Source: Pseudanabaena frigida (lineage in GTDB: Bacteria; Cyanobacteriota; Cyanobacteriia; Pseudanabaenales; Pseudanabaenaceae). Taken from it: a stretch of 61,798 nucleotides of DNA. The DNA is taken from positions 1-61,798 of the forward strand of contig QBML01000032.1 in the NCBI GenBank assembly GCA_003242085.1, given 5' to 3'. Position 1 is the stretch's first letter. Every line of letters begins with the position of its first letter. Below, one piece after another: positions 9,783 through 20,363 of this stretch. The notes under the pieces were generated by a model. It ran no database searches, was not told where the DNA came from, and saw only the letters and a list, made by a program, of their open reading frames with translations. Both the position numbers and the translations under genes were made by a program.

Positions 9783-10373
9783 ATGACTATTGCAAGAGAT
9801 CGCCTAAATTTTGCGGAGTACCTCAAGTACATTGATGGTACTGACCAGCGCTATGAGTTGGTAAATGGAGAATTAATTCCGATGAGTTTGGGAACAGGGC
9901 AACATGGCGCAGTAATCAAGTTTTTGGAAAGAACTCTCGAGGTCGATATTGTTGAGCAAGAGCAAGACTGGATTGTATTACCAGCATTAGTTGGCATTCG
10001 GAGTCCTAAAGGTGGTCGATGGGATACCTGTCGAATTCCAGATATCGTAGTCATGCCAAGGGAGCAATGGCAATCGCTGCAAACTTGTGAAGCAATTATC
10101 GAGATAAATCAACCACCTCCAATCTTAGTTATAGAAGTTGTGAGCGAGTCAACTAAAAGCACTGACTATCGATCTAAGCGTGCTGAATACAGCGTATTAG
10201 GGATTTTAGAATATTGGGTTGTCGATCCATTACTAAACAAAATCACCATCTTTAGGCTCGATGATGGCTGGTATGAGTCTTGTGAATTTATGGGTGATGA
10301 TATCGCGCGATCGCTAACTTTCCCTAATTTGAAATTGACAGCCAATCAAGTTTTCGGCAACCTGATAAGATAA
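9783..10373 (+). CDS. Uma2 family endonuclease-like protein (DUF820)
   Basis: The 196-residue protein contains the Uma2 features RYELVNGELIPM, RIPDIVVMP and PPILVIEVVSESTKSTDYRSKRAEY, followed by GILEYWVVDPLLNKITIF. The PD and E-V-V-S-E acidic residues are in place, so the fold looks intact. Function is not established for the family. It lies between groEL and the DUF1995 gene but has its own spacing after the terminator at 9705-9743, so it is probably separate from the chaperonin operon. Confidence 0.88.
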   Translation: MTIARDRLNFAEYLKYIDGTDQRYELVNGELIPMSLGTGQHGAVIKFLERTLEVDIVEQEQDWIVLPALVGIRSPKGGRWDTCRIPDIVVMPREQWQSLQTCEAIIEINQPPPILVIEVVSESTKSTDYRSKRAEYSVLGILEYWVVDPLLNKITIFRLDDGWYESCEFMGDDIARSLTFPNLKLTANQVFGNLIR

Positions 10374-10412
10374 TTTGCAACTTAATAATAACTTTAAAAA
10401 TAATTTGTTTTT

Positions 10413-11123
10413 ATGACTCAACTAACTGAGCAAATCTTGCTTCCTGATAATTTAGAAGATGCTACCGAACAGGCGATCGCTGCCACACATCAGGCGATCG
10501 CGGATGGAGCTAATCGTGTGATCGCGGATCTCAGATTTCCTGAACTCAAAGTTATGCCGATCGCCTATGAATTTGCGGCGAGCTTTAATCAGCGCTATGG
10601 CAAAGAATGGCAAGCTATCTTTTCGGATGCGGGGGCAGCCGCATTAGCAAGGCGCGAGTGGGCAGATCTCGATGTATCTGTACGTGGTGTCAATGAAGGG
10701 CGTAGGGCAATTCGCGAAGAAGACAAAGCATTTTTGTTGATCGAGCCGACATCGATCGAAGTTGAATTGGTAGAAAAATTAGCGCAGCTAGCAGGCGATC
10801 GCCCATTTGTGATACTCAATCCTCGCCTTGAAAATAGCGAGGTTGGCTTGGGATTAGCATCTCGTCAAATGCGCGATCGCTTTTTAAGTACTTTTGAGAC
10901 TGCTTATTACATCAAGCCCTTAGAACTCGGTGCATTATGGCGTTCCTATCCACAGACATGGCAGGTATGGCATCAAACTGAAGAAGGAATGCAACAACTC
11001 GCAGAAGTTGCCCAACGTCCATCCAGTGATGATATAGATCGCCTATTCCGTCAGAAAACTGGCAAGAAATCAGGTTCTTTTTTAGGACGTTTGCAAGAGT
11101 TATTTAATGCTTTAGGAAGATAA
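10413..11123 (+). CDS. DUF1995 family protein
   Basis: The 236-residue soluble protein matches the DUF1995 family of cyanobacteria and plastids. The N-terminal LPDNLEDATEQAIAATHQAI and ADGANRVIADLRFPE, the middle FLLIEPTSIEVELVEKLAQL and the block YYIKPLELGALWRSYPQTW are recognisable. Plant members include a factor needed for photosystem II accumulation (LPA3), but a role here is only inferred. It follows the Uma2 gene by 39 bp on the same strand and could be cotranscribed. Confidence 0.75.
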   Translation: MTQLTEQILLPDNLEDATEQAIAATHQAIADGANRVIADLRFPELKVMPIAYEFAASFNQRYGKEWQAIFSDAGAAALARREWADLDVSVRGVNEGRRAIREEDKAFLLIEPTSIEVELVEKLAQLAGDRPFVILNPRLENSEVGLGLASRQMRDRFLSTFETAYYIKPLELGALWRSYPQTWQVWHQTEEGMQQLAEVAQRPSSDDIDRLFRQKTGKKSGSFLGRLQELFNALGR

Positions 11124-11197
11124 ATCATCTATCTGTAGATTGTGTTTGTCAATTCTTTCCTGCATAGCAACACAATCTACCTAGACAAAAATCTCTA

Positions 11198-11408
11198 TCA
11201 TTCGTAATGCGTCCACATTCCGATCGCTTTAATCATTTCCTCTAATTCGATCGCCTCACAAACAAGTCGATGTTGGATATTTATTCTGCGTAAATATGCC
11301 CCAGCTAAATCACCAACCAATTTTTCATATGGTGGTAGATTTAGTTGCAGCAATTTTCTTTGCATTTTTTTGAGCTTGCTTGGTGTATACCAATTCCCAA
11401 TCCACCAT
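11198..11408 (-). pseudogene. Decayed RelE/YoeB-like toxin
   Basis: The minus-strand ATG at 11408 opens MVDWELVYTKQAQKNAKKIA, a normal start for this cyanobacterial toxin type, but that frame ends at a TGA after about 27 codons. The rest of the toxin is present in another frame, from PPYEKLVGDLAGAY through RRINIQHRLV to the terminal GMWTHYE. About 20 codons that usually join the two parts (the GLKPKA-type helix) are missing, so an out-of-frame internal deletion is the simplest explanation. The catalytic C-terminal half is well conserved, so decay looks recent. It is unlikely to make active toxin. Confidence 0.8.
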
Positions 11409-11643
11409 TCTAGTGTCTCGTTACACTCACTAATAGGAGTTGCTAAACCTTTCACAATTGAAGTTCCCACTTCAGGAATTGAAAGTAAATAGATTGTTTC
11501 TTGAATTTCTCCCAAGCTTCTTCAGAAACTAAGATCGCATTAGAGATAGTTCCTGAAATCAGTATAGGCTCATGAGACTGTAAAACTTCATTGATTAGAT
11601 CTTGAAGTTTAACTTGCACCTCAGTTAAAGTCACAATTGACAT
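11409..11643 (-). pseudogene. Frameshifted Phd/YefM-like antitoxin
   Basis: The first 45 codons encode a typical Phd-type antitoxin N-terminus (VTLTEVQVKLQDLINEV, PILISGTISNAILVSEEAW). The frame then leaves the family pattern. The expected continuation EIQETIYLLSIPEVGTS, through ISECNETLEW, is found in a different frame starting at about 11513. Loss of one base (or gain of two) after GCTTGGG would account for this. The second frame runs without a stop into the toxin remnant, so the usual antitoxin stop at the toxin start is also gone. Both partners are therefore inactivated. Confidence 0.78.
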
Positions 11644-11690
11644 TTTTTATCCCTAAATAATTGAGCATAGCTAGCTAAATACAACTATGA

Positions 11691-11734
11691 AGTAAGTTAT
11701 AAATATTCTGCTTCGTAAATATTTATAACTTACT
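11691..11734. terminator. Long A/T-rich hairpin with GCTTCG apex
   Basis: AGTAAGTTATAAATATT pairs with its complement around CTGCTTCGT. It stands between the minus-strand unknown gene ending at 11753 and the decayed toxin-antitoxin pair, so it probably terminates the former. Confidence 0.65.
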
Positions 11735-11752
11735 TTGATCCTAGACACAGCT

Positions 11753-12379
11753 CTAAAATTTTTTAATAAGTTTGTCAAGTGTAGTTCTAGTATCCATAAC
11801 ATCAATACGAGAAACATATGGATCGTTATGCCTATTAGCGTAGACTAAATTTCGATAGCCCCGAACCTTATTCATTATGGACTCTGTACCTGTATCAATT
11901 AGACTGCTTTGTCTTGCATTGGTAATTAGCTGATGGAATTTCGATCCATTAGGCTGTCCCAATTTTGCGAATAACATTCCCTCAAATATTGCCCCACACA
12001 TGAGCATAAAAGACAACCAAGCAGAATTCTCAAATGAAGTCTCAGCTTCACGATAAAAATTCCCTAGCCTTTCTTGTAAAGAAGCATCGACAATAAAAGG
12101 GAAGAGAAGTTTATAGTCACGAATACCGTGATAATGAATGACTAACTTGCTATCCAAACCCGTTAGTTCAGATTCCGTATGAATAGTTAGTTTGTCATTA
12201 TAAATTGAGTCATTCCCATCTGGGAAAGAAGATAAAACTCCAAATTGAAATGTAAAATATTCAATTGCAAAAGCGGGTAAAGTAGAGATAGTTAATTCAT
12301 AACGGTGACGATCATTAGGTAAATCTTGATGAATACAAGTTGGTGCTGAGAAATCAAGATCAAAAATTGTTGAATTCAT
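11753..12379 (-). CDS. Hypothetical protein with HEPN-like C-terminal region
   Basis: The 208-residue protein is not recognised as a named family. The N-terminal half (to about residue 100) is predicted beta-rich with FEYFTFQFGV-like strands. The C-terminal half is helical and reads like a HEPN/DUF4145-type domain: NSAWLSFMLMCGAIFEGML, then VRGYRNLVYANRHNDPYVSR near residues 165-190. A canonical HEPN would have R-x4-6-H; here RNLVYANRH places the His further away with Tyr at the usual site, so nuclease activity is doubtful. It lies in a region rich in decayed accessory genes. Base composition is more A/T-rich than that of the housekeeping genes around it. Confidence 0.5.
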   Translation of the reverse strand: MNSTIFDLDFSAPTCIHQDLPNDRHRYELTISTLPAFAIEYFTFQFGVLSSFPDGNDSIYNDKLTIHTESELTGLDSKLVIHYHGIRDYKLLFPFIVDASLQERLGNFYREAETSFENSAWLSFMLMCGAIFEGMLFAKLGQPNGSKFHQLITNARQSSLIDTGTESIMNKVRGYRNLVYANRHNDPYVSRIDVMDTRTTLDKLIKKF

Positions 12380-12511
12380 TATATAGACATTAATTGATTT
12401 GATAATTTGCTAAAAAGTTAATCCCAAAATTAGATTTATGCAACGATCTGTGGTTTGTAATCGTCTCCGTTTATAGATTTGTTTTCAATGGACTAGCGAT
12501 CACACTCATAT

Positions 12512-13207
12512 TTAAACTTCCATTTGCTGTAAATAATTAGCCTTCACCCATTCACGAAACTCCTTTAAGGTTTTACTTTCGCCTAAGACAAACCGCTTCT
12601 GCACATATTCCACAATAATTGCTGCGGGTAATGTCGGAAAAGATAAACTATTTTCAATGAGCACGTATTCCCCATTCTACAAAGCTAGAAACTCCAAGCC
12701 ATAGCCATCGTAACGCCAGACTTCAGGCACACCGAGAAGCGCATAGATTGGTAAATAGAGATCGCTAGGATTGGTGATATCTACTTCTAAAACAAGATCG
12801 GGCGGTGGATCTTGTCCGACAACGACATTCTCTTGAGCACGAATGGCAAACTCATTTTTGATGTAATAGCAAGAATCTGGCTCTCCTCCCACCTTTAACT
12901 CTGGTATCTTCATCAATAAAGAGCCAAGCCGTCTCATATCTATCTCTAACTCTTCAACAAACACACCAATTAAAGCTTCAGTAAAGCGATTGCTACCTTC
13001 ATGGAGTGACAAAGAAGACAGAATCTCTAAAGTACCGTTGATGTAATGAAATAAAGTTGAACGGCGATCGCCCACATCTGCAAGCAAACACTCAAAAGTT
13101 TCCCAGCTAACCCCATGTAGCAAGACCCGATTTTCAGATAGCGGTCTTAATTTCTCAACTACTGCTGTAGCAGATTGCTCTCTTGAGAAAGTTGAAAAAT
13201 TCATCAT
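12512..13207 (-). pseudogene. Uma2 family gene interrupted by one in-frame TAG
   Basis: The reading frame from 13207 gives 176 residues of a Uma2 protein (PPPDLVLEVDITNPSD, YALLGVPEVWRYDGYGLEFLAL) and then a TAG at 12677-12679. The same frame continues for 54 codons with typical Uma2 C-terminal sequence (NGEYVLIENSLSFPTLPAA, VKANYLQQMEV) to a TAA at 12512. A single C-to-T change of CAG to TAG explains the interruption. The truncated product keeps the catalytic core but lacks the last helices, so it is either a young pseudogene or a read-through case. Confidence 0.82.
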
Positions 13208-16274
<3,067 letters not shown>

Positions 16275-16315
16275 CCAATAAAGAATGTATGAGCCATGAT
16301 TCGTCTGGCTCACAC

Positions 16316-16370
16316 AAAACCCAGAAAGCATATAGGGGCGCTTCGCGCCCCTATATGCTTTCTGGGTTTT
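16316..16370. terminator. apcE terminator, 26-bp perfect hairpin
   Basis: Arms starting AAAACCCAGAAAGC pair perfectly over 26 bp around TTC, 41 bp after the apcE stop, and the right arm ends in TTTT. The outer AAAACCCA/TGGGTTTT and the GCTTCGC centre are shared with hairpins at 1-51, 43119-43173 and 61717-61769, while the middle of the stem differs. Confidence 0.85.
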
Positions 16371-16482
16371 AAGAAGATTAAAAGTTTTACCCGAAGAGAG
16401 AATAAATTGGTCACGATTTTTCGGTATCATAAGCATCAGATTAAAGTTAAATGTTAAATTTATATAAAGGGCGATAAGAGCA

Positions 16483-17496
16483 GTGACTATCAGGGTAGCG
16501 ATTAACGGATTTGGACGCATCGGACGTAACTTTCTCAGATGCTGGGCTGGTCGCAAAGAGACAAACATAGAACTAGTTGGGCTTAACGATACATCCGATC
16601 CCCGTACTAACGCTCACTTGTTAAAGTACGACTCCATGCTCGGCAAATTTGCTGGTGAAGTTAGTGCTGATGACACCACAATTACTGTCAACGGTAAAAC
16701 TATCAAAACCGTTTCAGATCGTAATCCTGACAATCTCCCTTGGAAAGATTGGGGCATTGACTTGGTTATCGAATCTACAGGCGTATTCATCGATAAGGTT
16801 GGCGCTGGCAGACATATTGGTGCAGGTGCGAAAAAAGTTTTAATTACCGCTCCTGGCAAGAATGAAGATGGTACTTTCGTGGTCGGCGTAAACGAAGACA
16901 AATACAACCACGACATTCACCACATCATTAGCAATGCTAGTTGCACTACTAACTGCTTAGCACCCGTAGCTAAAGTTATTTTAGAAAACTTTGGCATTGT
17001 GAAGGGTGTGATGACCACAACCCACAGCTATACAGGCGACCAACGCTTGCTTGATGCTAGCCATCGCGATCTTCGTCGTGCTAGAGCTGCTGCTTTGAGC
17101 ATTGTTCCAACTTCAACTGGTGCAGCTAAGGCAGTTGCCCTTGTACTACCCGAACTTGCTGGTAAGCTCAATGGGATTGCATTGCGCGTACCAACTCCTA
17201 ACGTTTCAGTTGTTGACTTTGTCGTTGAAGTTGAAAAGCATACGATCGCGCAAGAAGTTAATGAAGCATTCCGCGTTGCTGCTGAAGGCTCAATGAAGGG
17301 TATTTTGGAATATAACGAGTTGCCTTTGGTGTCGATCGATTATCGCGGTACTGATGCATCTTCTATCGTTGACTCTTCACTAACAATGGTGATGGGAGGC
17401 AACATGGTTAAGGTTGTAGCTTGGTATGACAACGAGTGGGGCTACAGCCAACGTGTTGTCGATCTAGCTGAAGTTGTTGCTAAGAACTGGAAATAA
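16483..17496 (+). CDS. gap2: Glyceraldehyde-3-phosphate dehydrogenase, photosynthetic type
   Basis: The 337-residue protein starts at a GTG. It has the N-terminal Rossmann motif [15 protein letters not shown], the catalytic block [12 protein letters not shown] with nucleophilic Cys154, [20 protein letters not shown] and the C-terminal [17 protein letters not shown]. The sequence resembles cyanobacterial Gap2 and plastid GapA/B rather than catabolic Gap1, for example [20 protein letters not shown]. Gap2 uses NADPH or NADH in the Calvin cycle. The start follows GGGCGATAAGAGCA without a strong Shine-Dalgarno. It is bounded on both sides by hairpin terminators. Confidence 0.95.
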   Translation: MTIRVAINGFGRIGRNFLRCWAGRKETNIELVGLNDTSDPRTNAHLLKYDSMLGKFAGEVSADDTTITVNGKTIKTVSDRNPDNLPWKDWGIDLVIESTGVFIDKVGAGRHIGAGAKKVLITAPGKNEDGTFVVGVNEDKYNHDIHHIISNASCTTNCLAPVAKVILENFGIVKGVMTTTHSYTGDQRLLDASHRDLRRARAAALSIVPTSTGAAKAVALVLPELAGKLNGIALRVPTPNVSVVDFVVEVEKHTIAQEVNEAFRVAAEGSMKGILEYNELPLVSIDYRGTDASSIVDSSLTMVMGGNMVKVVAWYDNEWGYSQRVVDLAEVVAKNWK

Positions 17497-17512
17497 TTTC
17501 TAACAAGTAAAC

Positions 17513-17551
17513 AAAAAATATAGGTGATGCTTTGCATCACCTATATTTTTT
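17513..17551. terminator. gap2 terminator
   Basis: AAAAAATATAGGTGATGC pairs perfectly with its complement around TTT and ends in a T-run, 17 bp after the gap2 stop. Confidence 0.9.
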
Positions 17552-18231
17552 TGGCAATTTTTAAAATGTATAGATATAGCAACGCAAGAGATAGCTAGGA
17601 CAAAGCAAAACTTACATTGCTATACATCCAATATGTTAGAAAAAATAAAATCCACAAGAGAATTGCATTGCAAAACTCCTGTGGATTTTAAATCTTAACT
17701 AAAATAGGTAAAGGTATAAATGTTGGCAATACTATATATAAATGGAATGAAAAAAGCTTCGACTACACTCAGCCAACACAACACGACCACCTAAGCATAG
17801 TGACTCTTGAGATGAGCCAAATCCTTTGACTGAGAGTAGTTAAACTCCTAAATCTCACGAATGATTTAGAACCGCTATAACTCGAAGTATTCTAGCTAAG
17901 ACATAAATTCGCAAGCAGGAAGTAACCATAATCGTTTATAAAGTTTGTTTTTATCCTAAACATTAGATTGAAAACTCGTACTAGTTTTTGTATTTTTTGA
18001 TAATAAAAATCCTTAAAAAATCCCGCTATTTCGCTGATGTATGAGAATAGATAGATGCAGTTAGATGAAGTAGAGTCTAAACAGCGTAGCTTTCCAATTA
18101 CTTTTTCAAAAGCTGATTTGTGAGGAAAAGTGAACTATTTTAACAATGATGTTCAGTTGCTATTGTTGTAGATAAATACCTCGATTTTTGACTAAAAAAC
18201 AAGCTAATACTTTTTCTCTTGGACAAGCGCA
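17552..18231. other. 680-bp gene-free region upstream of the cyclase gene
   Basis: The stretch holds a short repeat copy (17575-17624), a hairpin with arms AAAATCCACAAGAG/CTCCTGTGGATTTT (17647-17689) and a half copy of the GCTTCGAC(T/A)...CTCAGCC repeat at about 17756-17782. No conserved open frame or RNA was recognised on either strand. The cyclase promoter should lie in its A/T-rich right part. Confidence 0.5.
17575..17624. repeat. Core-less copy of the TATAGCAA...TTGCTATA element
   Basis: A 50-bp copy begins TATAGCAACGCAAGAG and ends CTTACATTGCTATA. Its inner AGGACAAAGCAAAAC matches the two flanks found around the hairpin in the longer copies (AGGACAAAAGC on the left, AGCAAAAC on the right), but the hairpin itself is absent. 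Confidence 0.7.
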
Positions 18232-20208
18232 ATGAAACTCCCTCCTTCTTTGATTAATTTTGGGGCGTTTTGCAAACGTAATCATCAGCAGCTAGTTGCG
18301 GGATTGATTACTTTTTCAGTGTCATTAGGAGTTTTGGCATTAAGAGAAAATGGTGCTTTCAAACAAGTTGAGCTATGGACTTACGACAGCTTGATGCGAT
18401 CGCAACTCAACGAACCAGTCGATCGCCGATTTGTCATCGTCGAGATTTCAGAGGCAGATATTCAAAAATTGAAGTGGCCATTTAGCGATCGCCTGTTTGC
18501 CAAACTGATTAATCAACTTTCAGTTGCGAAACCCGCAGTGATTGGCATTGATAAATATCTGGATCAGCCAGTTCTAGAAGGACGTAGCGAGCTAGTTGCC
18601 GCGATTAAAAATGCAGGTAATGTGATCAATGCAAAATTTGTGGCGATTGTGGAAGGTCGCAGTGGAGTAGAACCTGCCAGCGATTTAGAAAAAATTAGCC
18701 GTTATGGATTTGTAAATCTCTACACTGACAAAGGTGCTATCGTCCGTCGGTCGGCAGTAGTAGGTGATACAGGATCGTTTGCCTTCGAGATCGCAAATTT
18801 ATATTTACAAAAGATCCATAACCAGCAAATTGAGTTTAATCCTACGGCAATTCAGTTTGCGGCTGGAAAGCAAATTATTCCTAGGCTAACTCCAAATTAC
18901 GGTGCTTATCGTCAAGAAGATGATAGTGGCTATCAAATGATGATTCGCTATCGAGCAAGACCGCGTGGTTTTCAGCATATTCAGGCTAGTGATGTCCTCG
19001 ATGGGCGCATTGCTCCAGACCAACTGCGCGATCGCATAGTGTTGATCGGCGTGACTGCCGAAAGTCTCAAAGATAGCTATCCCACACCTGTTACTGTTGA
19101 TGGAGAGTTAATGTATGGGGTGGAAATTCATGCCAATATCGTCAGTCAGTTAATTAGCGCTACTTTAGATGACCGCCGCTTTATTCAAGTTTGGTCAAAC
19201 GATCTTGAAAACCTTTGGATTGCAATCTGGGCGATCGTTGGTGGTGGCATTGCCACATTTATTCCCAATGCGTTCAAAAATATTGGGTTTTTAGGTGTGC
19301 TAGCGTTTGGTTTGGTTGGTGCAGGTTATTTAGCATTTGGTCAAGCCTTGTGGATACCACTATTCCCATCACTATTGGGCTTAATTTCGGCAAATGTACT
19401 GGTTACTGCTTATCAATTAGCTATTCAGCAATCAGAGCGCAAAGTGCTAATGGGATTATTTTCGCGCCATGTCTCTAAAGAGTTAGTCGATATCATTTGG
19501 ACAAATCGCGAACAATTTATGCAAGAAGGACGTATTAAAGGACAAGAGGTATATGTCACCGTCTTGTTTACAGATATGCGGAACTTTAGTACGGCGGCGG
19601 AGGCTCAAGCTCCTGGAGAAACGCTGAATTGGCTCAATAATTATTTAGGTACGATCGCTAACGAGGTTTTGGCTCATGGGGGCATGGTCGATAAGTATAT
19701 CGGCGATGCGGTGATGGCAGTGTTTGGAGTGCCGATCCCCCACGGCAATGAAATTGAGCGAACCCATGATGCTCAACGGGCAGTCGATGCTGCACTGGCG
19801 ATCGCCCACAAATTAGCGCAGATGAATGAAGTATGGGTAGCAGAGGGGCTGCCGCCAGTTTCAACTGGGATTGGCATTAATTCTGGCATCGTGATTGCAG
19901 GAAGTTTGGGCAGTGCAGAGCGTTTGGAGTACTCAGTTTTGGGTGATACGGTGAATATTGCCGCACGTTTGGAAAGTTTTAATAAAGAAGTTGATGGTGG
20001 ACCACATCATATTTTAGTGAGTGAAGAGACTCATCAACGATTGGACAACAATTTCGAGACAGAGTTTGTCGGCAAATATGCTCTCAAAGGCAAAAAGCAA
20101 GAAACAGGAATTTACCGCGTGCTTGATATCAAGCACAAATCTGGTGAGGTCAATTATTTGCTTCCTCCCCAAACTCCTCTGCCAAAGGAAGAAGAACTAA
20201 AAACTTAA
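18232..20208 (+). CDS. CHASE2-domain adenylate/guanylate cyclase
   Basis: The 658-residue protein has a first membrane helix near 20-38, a periplasmic CHASE2 sensor domain (about 40-320, with RFVIVEISEADIQKL and RDRIVLIGVTAES), three more helices (about 325-400) and a class III cyclase domain (about 435-640). Catalytic features are the metal-binding Asp448 in LFTDMRNFS, Asp492 in KYIGDAVMAVFG and LEYSVLGDTVNIAARLE. The Lys before IGD and the Asp in GDTVN favour ATP as substrate, so cAMP synthesis is likely. CHASE2 cyclases sense an unknown external signal. It is monocistronic with a long leader and two hairpins downstream. Confidence 0.93.
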   Translation: MKLPPSLINFGAFCKRNHQQLVAGLITFSVSLGVLALRENGAFKQVELWTYDSLMRSQLNEPVDRRFVIVEISEADIQKLKWPFSDRLFAKLINQLSVAKPAVIGIDKYLDQPVLEGRSELVAAIKNAGNVINAKFVAIVEGRSGVEPASDLEKISRYGFVNLYTDKGAIVRRSAVVGDTGSFAFEIANLYLQKIHNQQIEFNPTAIQFAAGKQIIPRLTPNYGAYRQEDDSGYQMMIRYRARPRGFQHIQASDVLDGRIAPDQLRDRIVLIGVTAESLKDSYPTPVTVDGELMYGVEIHANIVSQLISATLDDRRFIQVWSNDLENLWIAIWAIVGGGIATFIPNAFKNIGFLGVLAFGLVGAGYLAFGQALWIPLFPSLLGLISANVLVTAYQLAIQQSERKVLMGLFSRHVSKELVDIIWTNREQFMQEGRIKGQEVYVTVLFTDMRNFSTAAEAQAPGETLNWLNNYLGTIANEVLAHGGMVDKYIGDAVMAVFGVPIPHGNEIERTHDAQRAVDAALAIAHKLAQMNEVWVAEGLPPVSTGIGINSGIVIAGSLGSAERLEYSVLGDTVNIAARLESFNKEVDGGPHHILVSEETHQRLDNNFETEFVGKYALKGKKQETGIYRVLDIKHKSGEVNYLLPPQTPLPKEEELKT

Positions 20209-20221
20209 ATTTTTGTTTAGT

Positions 20222-20266
20222 CCCAAAAACTAAAGGCATAGCAAAGCGCTGCCTTTAGTTTTCGGG
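20222..20266. terminator. Cyclase terminator hairpin
   Basis: CCC-AAAAACTAAAGGCA pairs with TGCCTTTAGTTTT-CGGG around a loop containing GCAAAGCGC; a T-run follows. It lies 14 bp after the cyclase stop. Confidence 0.75.
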
Positions 20267-20284
20267 TTTTGATTTGTTCTAGTT

Positions 20285-20333
20285 AACCAAAAGAGTAGTA
20301 GTGGTGCTAAGCATCACTACTACTCTTTTGGTT
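20285..20333. terminator. Second hairpin between convergent genes
   Basis: AACCAAAAGAGTAGTAGTG pairs perfectly with its complement around GTGCTAAGCAT and is followed by TTTTT. It lies 31 bp beyond the stop of the minus-strand lipoprotein gene and can act for both strands. Confidence 0.75.
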
Positions 20334-20363
20334 TTTACAAGGCGTTGGGTGTAGCGTTGGTAA

